6,155 nucleotides of DNA from Gammaproteobacteria bacterium. GTDB lineage: Bacteria > Pseudomonadota > Gammaproteobacteria > GRL18. The DNA is taken from assembly GCA_027076245.1 (NCBI GenBank), contig JALTKC010000171.1, positions 1-6,155 on the forward strand. The letters run 5' to 3'. A program made the translations under genes and the position numbers. Each line of letters begins with the position of its first letter. Position 1 is the first letter of the stretch. This document shows positions 1 to 5,434 of this stretch, in pieces. The notes under the pieces are model-generated. The model had not been told where the DNA came from. It saw only the letters and a program-made list of their open reading frames with translations, and ran no database searches.

Positions 1-86
1 GATCCTTCGAATCATTGTTATCTATTAGCAAACTAGCACAAATAAACAGGAAAAAAAACACTCTGATTAATTTAGCTTAAATACTG

Positions 87-114
87 CTTGAAACTGCTGA
101 ACATAGCCTTATCT
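87..114 (+). promoter_or_regulatory. Probable sigma-32 (heat-shock) promoter of hrcA
   Basis: A -35 element CTTGAAA (87-93) matches the RpoH consensus completely. It is followed after 13 nt by CCTTATCT (107-114), which matches six of eight positions of the consensus -10 CCCCATNT. The same -35 and the same 13-nt spacer occur in the dnaK promoter at 2020-2047, which strengthens the call. Transcription would start near 120, giving a leader of about 30 nt before the hrcA GTG. The site could also be read by the housekeeping sigma factor, because TTGAAA (88-93), a 16-nt spacer and TATCTT (110-115) form a weak sigma-70-like promoter in the same place. Dual recognition is possible. Confidence 0.65.
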
Positions 115-151
115 TGTTATTACATTCCTTTTTCAGAAAATTGAGTAAACT

Positions 152-1198
152 GTGGTTAAAACACCCTTTTTTGATGAACGTGCCGGGCAACTGATGAAAG
201 TGCTGGTTGAGAGCTATATCAGCGATGGTCAGCCGGTAGGTTCAAAAGCTCTGGCAGAATATTCCGGCTTAAAAGTCAGTGCCGCGACGGTGCGTAATGT
301 CATGGCTGATCTGGAAAAAATGGGACTGATCCAGTCACCGCATACCTCTGCCGGGCGGATACCTACTGTACAGGGTTATCGGGTGTTTGTTGACTCCCTG
401 TTGTCCGTAAAACGTCCAGATAAACAGCTCTTAAATCAACTGGCCTCTCATATCAGTGATGCTGAGGAACAAAACCGGGTTCTGGAAAAAGTGACTGATA
501 CCCTGTCAGGTGTTACTCATATGGCCTCCCTGGTGGTGCTGCCTAAAAAAGAACTGCTGTCACTGACCCATATTGAGTTTATTCCGTTGTCCAATCAGCG
601 CATACTGGCCATCCTGGTGCATAGTGATAATGAGGTGCAGAACCGGGTGATACAGACAGAAAGGGAATATTCTGCAGCACAATTACTGCGTATGAGTAAT
701 TATCTGAATCATATACTGGCCGGTAAAACCATCAGGGAGGCCTGTGAAATGCTGGCTCAGGAAATGGAAAATACCCGCCAGCAAATGGATGATATGATGC
801 GTTCGGCTATAAAAATGGCCAATCGTGCTTTTGTCGAGCAACGTGACCAACAGGATGAAGTGGTGATCCGTGGTGAAACCAAACTGATGCAGTATGAAGA
901 CATTGCAGATATGGAGCAGATGCGTCAATTATTTGAAGCCTTTCATGAAAAACAGCATATTCTGTCCATTTTAAACCAGGTCAGTAATGCGGACGGGGTC
1001 AAATTATTTATTGGTAATGAATCCCGCTACCAGCCTTTGAACGACTGTTCGCTGATTGCGGCTCCCTATCAGATAGACGGGCAGACCATGGGCGTACTGG
1101 GTGTTATTGGACCGACCCGCATGGCTTATGACAAAGTGATCCCCATCGTAGATTTGACCGCAAAATTATTAAGCTCAGCCTTGAATCACGAAAACTAA
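152..1198 (+). CDS. hrcA: Heat-inducible transcription repressor HrcA
   Basis: HrcA is a dimeric winged-helix repressor that in many bacteria binds CIRCE inverted repeats upstream of dnaK and groE operons, with its folding assisted by GroEL. The 348-residue length is typical of the family. Residues 1 to about 82 form the winged-helix DNA-binding domain, with the family signatures VSAATVRNVMADLEKMGLI (42-60), PHTSAGRIPT (63-72) and GYRVFVD (75-81). The rest is the GAF-like and dimerisation region, and a GVLGVIGPTRM segment near the C-terminus is also characteristic. The start is a GTG. An in-frame TAA at 146-148 excludes any earlier start, and the next in-frame ATG (residue 15) would cut into the conserved N-terminal helix. 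The Shine-Dalgarno is weak (TGAG, 142-145), which suits a low-abundance repressor. The gene is first in the cluster, 103 nt before grpE. No CIRCE operator is visible in its own upstream region or elsewhere in the window. Confidence 0.97.
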   Translation: MVKTPFFDERAGQLMKVLVESYISDGQPVGSKALAEYSGLKVSAATVRNVMADLEKMGLIQSPHTSAGRIPTVQGYRVFVDSLLSVKRPDKQLLNQLASHISDAEEQNRVLEKVTDTLSGVTHMASLVVLPKKELLSLTHIEFIPLSNQRILAILVHSDNEVQNRVIQTEREYSAAQLLRMSNYLNHILAGKTIREACEMLAQEMENTRQQMDDMMRSAIKMANRAFVEQRDQQDEVVIRGETKLMQYEDIADMEQMRQLFEAFHEKQHILSILNQVSNADGVKLFIGNESRYQPLNDCSLIAAPYQIDGQTMGVLGVIGPTRMAYDKVIPIVDLTAKLLSSALNHEN

Positions 1199-1233
1199 CC
1201 CTTATATAAAGTGTGTCAATTATTAAATTACCT

Positions 1234-1261
1234 TTAAAGCCCATAAAACCCAGGGCTTTAA
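1234..1261. repeat. Perfect 9-bp inverted repeat between hrcA and grpE
   Basis: The arms TTAAAGCCC (1234-1242) and GGGCTTTAA (1253-1261) are exact reverse complements separated by 10 nt. In RNA this would form a stem-loop 36 nt after the hrcA stop and 40 nt before the grpE start. It is not a convincing intrinsic terminator, because no U-tract follows the right arm. The 9-10-9 geometry resembles that of CIRCE (9-9-9), but the arm sequence does not match TTAGCACTC beyond the leading TTA. It may act as a processing or attenuation hairpin between two cistrons, or as an operator. The sequence alone does not decide. Confidence 0.6.
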
Positions 1262-1301
1262 CATTAAGAACTATTAAACAGGATTAAACCAGGAATACAA
1301 A

Positions 1302-1919
1302 ATGGCAGAAGAACAGAAAGTGGATGGACAGTCAGCAGAGGAAAACAGTACACAGGCCTCAAACGAATCTGACCAGGCACAGGAAACAGAACAAGGTAAT
1401 GACAACGGCAGTGAAGTTTCAGATGAACTGGCCGCTCTGGAAGCAGAAGAACTGATAGCACATATTAAAAAGGTGCAGGCAAAAGCCGATGAAAACTGGG
1501 ATATTGCCCTGCGCACCAAGGCTGAAATGGAAAATGTTCGCCGCCGTACCGAAAAAGAAATTTCCAATGCCAGAAAATTCGGTGTTGAGAAACTGGTGAA
1601 TGAAATACTACCGGTTAAGGACTCAATGGAAATGGGCTTAAAAGCCGCCATTGAACTGGATACCGATGATGAAGCGGTACACAAAATCCGTGAAGGTATG
1701 GAACTGACCTTAAAAATGATGAATGACGCCATGACAAAAATTGGTGTAAAAGAAGTTGCACCACAAGAAGGTGAACCCTTTAATGCCGATTTCCACCAGG
1801 CCATGTCCATGCAGGAAGTACCAGGCAGAGACCCTAATACTATTGTTGCAGTGGTACAGAAAGGTTATACCTTAAATGATCGCCTGATCCGTCCGGCTAT
1901 GGTTATGGTGGCAAAATAA
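1302..1919 (+). CDS. grpE: Nucleotide exchange factor GrpE (Hsp70 cofactor)
   Basis: GrpE is a cytoplasmic dimer that opens the DnaK nucleotide-binding domain to release ADP, resetting the DnaK-DnaJ cycle. Its long helices also act as a thermosensor in E. coli. The 205-residue length fits the family (E. coli 197). Residues 1 to about 45 are acidic, glutamine- and serine-rich and probably disordered. Residues about 46-110 are the long paired helix with heptad character and the typical ENVRRRTEKE segment (77-86). Residues about 110-147 form the four-helix bundle, including REGMELTLKMM (130-140). Residues about 148-205 form the beta domain that contacts DnaK, with FNADFHQAM (160-168), VVQKGYTLNDRLIRPAMVMV (184-203) and a terminal VAK. 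The usual FNP is FNA here. The start ATG has AGGA at 1291-1294, 7 nt upstream. No strong terminator follows, so read-through into dnaK is possible alongside the internal dnaK promoter. Confidence 0.97.
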   Translation: MAEEQKVDGQSAEENSTQASNESDQAQETEQGNDNGSEVSDELAALEAEELIAHIKKVQAKADENWDIALRTKAEMENVRRRTEKEISNARKFGVEKLVNEILPVKDSMEMGLKAAIELDTDDEAVHKIREGMELTLKMMNDAMTKIGVKEVAPQEGEPFNADFHQAMSMQEVPGRDPNTIVAVVQKGYTLNDRLIRPAMVMVAK

Positions 1920-1951
1920 CTCTTGCTGCAAACGTGTTGTGAAATTTGCTT

Positions 1952-2006
1952 AAAATACACTAAAAAAGCATAAAAAGTAGAAAAACACGCAAAAAAGCAC
2001 AAAAAA
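1952..2006. promoter_or_regulatory. Phased A-tracts (predicted bent DNA) upstream of dnaK promoter
   Basis: Six runs of four to six adenines begin at 1952, 1962, 1972, 1981, 1991 and 2001, so successive tracts are 10, 10, 9, 10 and 10 bp apart. A-tracts repeated once per helical turn are known to produce intrinsic curvature towards the minor groove. The array ends 13 bp before the -35 element of the dnaK sigma-32 promoter, where the alpha subunit C-terminal domains of RNA polymerase (UP-element position) or nucleoid proteins would contact DNA. The phasing is seen directly. The role in promoter strength or temperature response is inferred. Confidence 0.7.
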
Positions 2007-2019
2007 GATTTAATTAACA

Positions 2020-2047
2020 CTTGAAAAGTGGGGGCATAACCCCATCT
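2020..2047 (+). promoter_or_regulatory. Consensus sigma-32 (RpoH) heat-shock promoter of dnaK
   Basis: CTTGAAA (2020-2026), a 13-nt spacer and CCCCATCT (2040-2047) match the RpoH consensus CTTGAAA / CCCCATNT at every specified position with an allowed spacer. Transcription would start around 2053-2055, giving a dnaK leader of about 90 nt. This places a strong heat-inducible promoter inside the hrcA-grpE-dnaK cluster, so dnaK can be made in excess over hrcA and grpE. A short TGGGG / CCCCA inverted repeat (2029-2033 with 2040-2044) overlaps the -10 element. It is probably a by-product of the C-rich -10, but could slow melting. Confidence 0.9.
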
Positions 2048-2088
2048 TCTTTAGCAAGATTGAACTTAAACAAGATTTGTAACAAATT

Positions 2089-2121
2089 AAGTACAAAAAA
2101 AGTACATAACAAGTACAAAAT
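2089..2121 (+). repeat. Three tandem 11-nt repeats in the dnaK leader
   Basis: The units AAGTACAAAAA (2089-2099), AAGTACATAAC (2100-2110) and AAGTACAAAAT (2111-2121) share an invariant AAGTACA core at a period of exactly 11. They lie between the predicted dnaK transcription start (about 2054) and the Shine-Dalgarno at 2131-2136, so they would be part of the 5' untranslated leader. They are unstructured and A-rich, which would keep the ribosome entry region open. Helical-turn spacing would also suit repeated protein binding on DNA. The function is unknown. Confidence 0.7.
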
Positions 2122-2130
2122 AAAAATTCT

Positions 2131-2136
2131 GAGGAG
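2131..2136 (+). promoter_or_regulatory. Strong ribosome binding site of dnaK
   Basis: GAGGAG ends 8 nt before the dnaK ATG and is preceded by an A-rich, weakly structured leader. It is clearly stronger than the sites ahead of hrcA and dnaJ, in keeping with DnaK being the most abundant product of the locus. Confidence 0.8.
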
Positions 2137-2144
2137 AACAAACA

Positions 2145-4082
2145 ATGGGCAAAATTATCGGTATTGATTTGGGTACCACCAACTCATGCGTAGCGGTTAT
2201 GGATGGTGACAAGCCAAAAGTGATTGAAAATGCAGAAGGCGACCGCACCACTCCATCCATCGTTGCATATACAGAAGATGAAATTCTGGTTGGACAGCCA
2301 GCCAAACGTCAGGCGGTAACCAATCCAGCCAACACAATTTATGCGGTTAAACGTCTTATCGGTCGTACTTATAATGAAGATGCGGTACAGAAAGATATTG
2401 AGCTGGTACCTTATAACATTATTAAAGCAGACAATGGCGATGCCTGGGTAGAAGCTCAGGGCAAGAAAATGGCGCCACCTGAAGTATCAGCAAAAATTCT
2501 GCAGAAAATGAAGAAAACCGCAGAAGATTATCTGGGTGAAAGCGTAACAGAAGCGGTTATTACTGTACCTGCTTACTTTAACGATTCCCAGCGTCAGGCC
2601 ACTAAAGACGCAGGTAAAATTGCCGGTCTGGATGTAAAACGTATTATTAACGAGCCAACTGCAGCGGCACTGGCTTATGGTATGGACAAGAGCAAGGGCG
2701 ATTCTACCGTAGCGGTATTTGACCTTGGTGGTGGTACCTTTGATATCTCCATTATTGAAATCGCTGAAGTTGATGGCGAACATCAGTTCGAAGTATTATC
2801 CACTAATGGTGACACCTTCCTCGGTGGTGAAGACTTTGATTTACGCCTGATTGATTACCTGGCGGATGAATTCAAGAAAGATCAGGGTATGGATTTACGC
2901 GGTGACCCACTGGCCATGCAGCGTCTGAAAGAAGCCGCAGAAAAAGCCAAGATTGAATTGTCCAGTGCACAGCAGACCGATGTTAACCTGCCTTATGTGA
3001 CTGCAGATGCATCCGGTCCTAAACACTTAAATGTCAAGGTAACTCGTGCCAAGCTGGAATCTCTGGTAGAAGAACTGATTAAGCGTACCATTGAGCCCTG
3101 TAAAGTGGCATTGAATGATGCTGGCCTGTCTGTTAATGATATTAACGATGTGATTCTGGTGGGTGGTCAGACCCGTATGCCTAAAGTACAGGAAGAAGTA
3201 CAGGCATTCTTTGGTAAGGAACCACGTAAGGATGTTAACCCCGATGAAGCAGTGGCCGTAGGTGCAGCGATTCAGGGCGGTGTTCTGGGCGGTGATGTTA
3301 AGGACGTCCTGCTGCTGGATGTTACCCCACTGTCTCTGGGTATTGAAACTGCCGGCGGTGTAATGACCAAACTGGTAGAGAAAAATACCACGATTCCTAC
3401 CAAGGCATCACAGGTATTTACCACAGCGGATGATAACCAGACTGCGGTAACGGTACATGTTCTGCAGGGTGAACGAGAAATGGCCAGTGCCAATAAATCA
3501 CTGGGTCGTTTTGACCTGGCGGATATTCCACCCGCACCACGCGGCACACCACAGATTGAAGTATCCTTTGACCTGGATGCCAATGGTATTCTGAACGTAT
3601 CGGCTAAAGATAAGGCGACCGGCAAGGAACAGTCCATTGTGATTAAAGCGTCCAGCGGTCTGTCTGATGATGAAGTCGAACGTATGGTACAGGATGCTGA
3701 AGCGCATAAAGAAGAGGACAAGAAGTTCCATGAACTGATTACTGCCCGTAATACAGCAGATAATATGATTCATGCCACTAAGAAGTCTATGGAAGAGCTG
3801 GGCGATAAACTGGAAGAAGGTGAAAAAACGTCCATTGAAGCGGCCATTAAGGACCTTGAAGAAGCCATTAAAGGTGACGACAAGGATGACATCGAAGCCA
3901 AGACCAAGGCTCTGACAGATGCTTCTGCAAAAATGGCAGAACGTATGTACGCCAACCAGGGTGATGCCGCAGGCACTGCCGGCGGACCTGGTGCAGCAGA
4001 AGCTGAAGGCGCTGCTCAGAACACTGCTGATGACGATGTGGTTGACGCAGAGTTCGAAGAAGTGGATGATTCCAAGAAGTAA
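2145..4082 (+). CDS. dnaK: Molecular chaperone DnaK (Hsp70)
   Basis: DnaK binds extended hydrophobic segments of unfolded proteins in the cytoplasm and releases them through an ATPase cycle driven by DnaJ and GrpE. It also restrains sigma-32 in enterobacteria. The 645 residues are full length (E. coli 638). The nucleotide-binding domain (1 to about 384) shows the phosphate-1 motif IGIDLGTTNSCVAVM (5-19), catalytic Lys69, NEPTAAALAYG (169-179), phosphate-2 VFDLGGGTFDISIIE (191-205) with the autophosphorylation Thr198, and the adenosine motif VILVGGQTRMPKVQEEV (336-352). The interdomain linker is DVLLLD (387-392). The substrate-binding beta domain follows, then the helical lid (about 505-600), a glycine/alanine-rich tail and the conserved end DAEFEEV (634-640), here extended by DDSKK. 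The residue equivalent to E. coli arch Met404 appears to be Ala403, in ETAGGVMT. The start is fixed by GAGGAG 8 nt upstream. A strong terminator follows 68 nt after the stop. Confidence 0.99.
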   Translation: MGKIIGIDLGTTNSCVAVMDGDKPKVIENAEGDRTTPSIVAYTEDEILVGQPAKRQAVTNPANTIYAVKRLIGRTYNEDAVQKDIELVPYNIIKADNGDAWVEAQGKKMAPPEVSAKILQKMKKTAEDYLGESVTEAVITVPAYFNDSQRQATKDAGKIAGLDVKRIINEPTAAALAYGMDKSKGDSTVAVFDLGGGTFDISIIEIAEVDGEHQFEVLSTNGDTFLGGEDFDLRLIDYLADEFKKDQGMDLRGDPLAMQRLKEAAEKAKIELSSAQQTDVNLPYVTADASGPKHLNVKVTRAKLESLVEELIKRTIEPCKVALNDAGLSVNDINDVILVGGQTRMPKVQEEVQAFFGKEPRKDVNPDEAVAVGAAIQGGVLGGDVKDVLLLDVTPLSLGIETAGGVMTKLVEKNTTIPTKASQVFTTADDNQTAVTVHVLQGEREMASANKSLGRFDLADIPPAPRGTPQIEVSFDLDANGILNVSAKDKATGKEQSIVIKASSGLSDDEVERMVQDAEAHKEEDKKFHELITARNTADNMIHATKKSMEELGDKLEEGEKTSIEAAIKDLEEAIKGDDKDDIEAKTKALTDASAKMAERMYANQGDAAGTAGGPGAAEAEGAAQNTADDDVVDAEFEEVDDSKK

Positions 4083-4096
4083 TTAGTCTCACTATG

Positions 4097-4147
4097 AAGC
4101 TCGCGTCCGACATAATCAGTTTTGACTATGAGCGGCGTGGAGTGCTT
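4097..4147 (+). other. Long imperfect hairpin downstream of dnaK
   Basis: The 3' region of dnaK can fold into a roughly 51-nt imperfect stem-loop. The apex is CATAATCA (4111-4118) against TGACTATG (4123-4130), with seven of eight pairs and loop GTTT. Below it, CCG (4107-4109) pairs with CGG (4133-4135), GC (4104-4105) with GC (4136-4137), CTC-type pairs lie around 4100-4102 and 4140-4142, and AAGC (4097-4100) can pair with GCTT (4144-4147). It lies just before the intrinsic terminator, so the dnaK mRNA would end in two consecutive hairpins. It may protect the mRNA 3' end, be a repetitive extragenic element, or belong to a small 3'-UTR RNA. I could not identify a known family. Confidence 0.45.
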
Positions 4148-4150
4148 AAG

Positions 4151-4188
4151 AACACAGGATGGGGAATTTCCCTCTCCTGTGTTTTTTT
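4151..4188 (+). terminator. Rho-independent terminator after dnaK
   Basis: A 9-bp perfect stem AACACAGGA (4151-4159) with TCCTGTGTT (4175-4183) continues after one mismatch into GGGGA with TCCCT (4161-4165 with 4169-4173, including one G-T pair) and a 3-nt loop. It is followed by an uninterrupted run of seven T residues (4182-4188, overlapping the end of the stem). This is a textbook intrinsic terminator. It should end most dnaK transcripts and uncouple dnaJ from dnaK, unlike the dnaKJ bicistron of E. coli, where only a short spacer separates the genes. Partial read-through may still feed dnaJ. Confidence 0.92.
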
Positions 4189-4258
4189 GTTTTAAATATA
4201 AAATTACAAATAATTTTGTAAACACCAGAATTACCATCACCAGATAAAGAAAGCAGTC
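4189..4258 (+). promoter_or_regulatory. AT-rich dnaJ upstream region with 7-bp inverted repeat; no clear promoter
   Basis: After the terminator, dnaJ should need its own promoter, but neither a sigma-32 consensus nor a good sigma-70 pair is visible in these 70 nt. The stretch is very AT-rich and holds a perfect inverted repeat, TTACAAA (4204-4210) with TTTGTAA (4215-4221) and a 4-nt gap. This could be an operator or a weak stem. The translation signal is also poor: only A-rich sequence (around 4245-4253) precedes the ATG, with no GGAG. Low-level expression of dnaJ, by read-through or an unrecognised promoter, is the simplest inference. Confidence 0.4.
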
Positions 4259-5404
4259 ATGTCAAAAAGAGATTATTACGAAGTACTTTGTGTTGAAAGG
4301 ACGGCCAGTGAGGTAGAAATTAAAAAAGCCTATCGCCGTCTGGCCATGAAGCATCATCCAGACAGAAACCCGGATGATACTGAGGCAGAAGCTAAATTCA
4401 AGGAAGCTAAAGAAGCCTATGAAGTGCTTTCTGATGCTCAGAAACGGGCGGCTTATGATCAATTCGGTCATGCCGGAGTAGAGCAGGGAGCCGGAATGGG
4501 CGGTGGTCCCGGCGGCAATTTCAGTGATATTTTTGGTGATGTGTTCGGCGATATTTTTGGCGGTGGTGGAGGCGGCGGCCATCGTGGTGAACGAGTCTAC
4601 CGCGGGGCCGACCTGCAGTACAATCTGGAGTTGAGCCTGGAAGAAGCGGTACATGGTAAAACCGTAAAAATTCGTGTACCTACCTATGTCAAATGTAATA
4701 AATGTAACGGTTCCGGAGCCAAAAAGGGTTCCTCACCGGAAACCTGCTCAACCTGTCATGGGGTAGGTCAGGTACGCATGCAGCAGGGTTTTTTCTCCCT
4801 GCAGCAGACCTGCCCAACCTGTCATGGTACGGGTAAGGTCATTAAAGATCCCTGTGATGCCTGCCATGGTGAAGGCCGTATTCAGGAGCATAAAACCCTG
4901 TCCGTTAAAGTGCCTGCCGGGGTGGATACCGGGGATCGCATTCGCCTGTCCAATGAAGGTGAAGCCGGACAGAACGGTGGCCCGCCAGGGGATCTGTATG
5001 TGCATGTGCATGTTAAACCCCATGATATCTTTACCCGTGAAGGCAGCGATTTATACTGTGAAGTCCCTATTAACATAGCTACGGCGGCACTGGGCGGAAC
5101 CCTTGAAGTCCCTACCCTGGATGGTCGTATTACCCTGAAAGTGCCCCCAGAAACCCAGTCCGGAAAATTATTCCGTCTGCGTAATAAAGGCGTTCGTTCA
5201 GTACGGGGCGGTGTACAGGGTGATTTACTCTGCCGGGTCATTGTAGAAACACCGGTTAAGCTGAATGCCCGTCAAAAAGAACTGCTGGAAGAATTTCAGT
5301 CCACTCTGGAAGAAGGGGGTAAAAGCCACAGTCCTAAAGCGCATAGCTGGCTGGATGGTGTTAAGAAATTCTTTGATGACATGAAGCAGAATATTGGGTC
5401 ATAA
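4259..5404 (+). CDS. dnaJ: Co-chaperone DnaJ (Hsp40, type I)
   Basis: DnaJ captures unfolded substrates and stimulates DnaK ATP hydrolysis through its J domain. The 381 residues form a complete type I protein. The J domain spans residues 1 to about 70 with the HPD motif at 33-35. The Gly/Phe-rich linker (about 72-112) has the IFGDVFGDIFGGG repeat and seven consecutive glycines. The zinc-finger domain has all four CxxCxGxG repeats: CNKCNGSG (146-153), CSTCHGVG (163-170), CPTCHGTG (185-192) and CDACHGEG (199-206). The C-terminal substrate-binding domains (about 210-345) include VPAGVDTGDRIRL and VRGGVQGDLLCRV, and the end DGVKKFFDDMKQ resembles E. coli DnaJ. One oddity is Cys11 in EVLCV, where most DnaJ proteins have Gly. 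The gene ends in tandem stops (TAA TAA). It is separated from dnaK by a terminator and lies 30 nt before the next gene, so dnaJ probably shares a transcript with that gene rather than with dnaK. Confidence 0.98.
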   Translation: MSKRDYYEVLCVERTASEVEIKKAYRRLAMKHHPDRNPDDTEAEAKFKEAKEAYEVLSDAQKRAAYDQFGHAGVEQGAGMGGGPGGNFSDIFGDVFGDIFGGGGGGGHRGERVYRGADLQYNLELSLEEAVHGKTVKIRVPTYVKCNKCNGSGAKKGSSPETCSTCHGVGQVRMQQGFFSLQQTCPTCHGTGKVIKDPCDACHGEGRIQEHKTLSVKVPAGVDTGDRIRLSNEGEAGQNGGPPGDLYVHVHVKPHDIFTREGSDLYCEVPINIATAALGGTLEVPTLDGRITLKVPPETQSGKLFRLRNKGVRSVRGGVQGDLLCRVIVETPVKLNARQKELLEEFQSTLEEGGKSHSPKAHSWLDGVKKFFDDMKQNIGS

Positions 5405-5423
5405 TAAGGCCTGAAACTGACTT

Positions 5424-5430
5424 AAGGAGG
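5424..5430 (+). promoter_or_regulatory. Strong Shine-Dalgarno of the DsrE-like gene
   Basis: AAGGAGG is a complete match to the anti-Shine-Dalgarno core and lies 4 nt before the ATG at 5435. It fixes the start of the DsrE-like gene and therefore confirms the unusually long n-region ahead of its twin-arginine motif. It is the strongest ribosome binding site in the window. Confidence 0.85.
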
Positions 5431-5434
5431 CATT

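Noticed and set aside
1..5. The window begins with GATCC, as would a clone end cut at BamHI or by a GATC-cutting enzyme.
   Set aside because: It is a five-base coincidence with no biological content. It may only reflect how the sequence was obtained.
25..41. TTAGCAAAC and CTAGCACAA in the hrcA upstream region, similar to the left arm of CIRCE.
   Set aside because: No matching right arm occurs at the required 9-nt spacing for either copy. The sequence there is A-rich.
1274..1810. Long open frame on the minus strand opposite grpE (178 codons), with similar long antisense frames opposite dnaK and dnaJ.
   Set aside because: They lie opposite well-established genes. Their serine-, proline- or cysteine-rich translations reflect the codon pattern of the sense gene, and they show no recognisable domain or start signal.
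1928..1949. Short hairpin GCAAA / TTTGC after grpE as a possible terminator.
   Set aside because: Only five weak pairs, a 12-nt loop and no U-tract.
2075..2087. ATTTGT-A-ACAAAT pseudo-palindrome in the dnaK leader, partly similar to the dyad before dnaJ.
   Set aside because: It is short and fully AT-rich apart from one pair, so chance is likely in this composition. The shared TTTGTAA is suggestive but not enough for a motif call.
4139..4150. GAGTGCT followed by TAAG, resembling the right arm of CIRCE, with TTAGTCTC upstream at 4083-4090.
   Set aside because: The left-arm candidate is more than 50 nt away instead of 9 and matches poorly. The location is 3' of dnaK rather than in a promoter. 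The bases are better explained as the base of the 4097-4147 hairpin.
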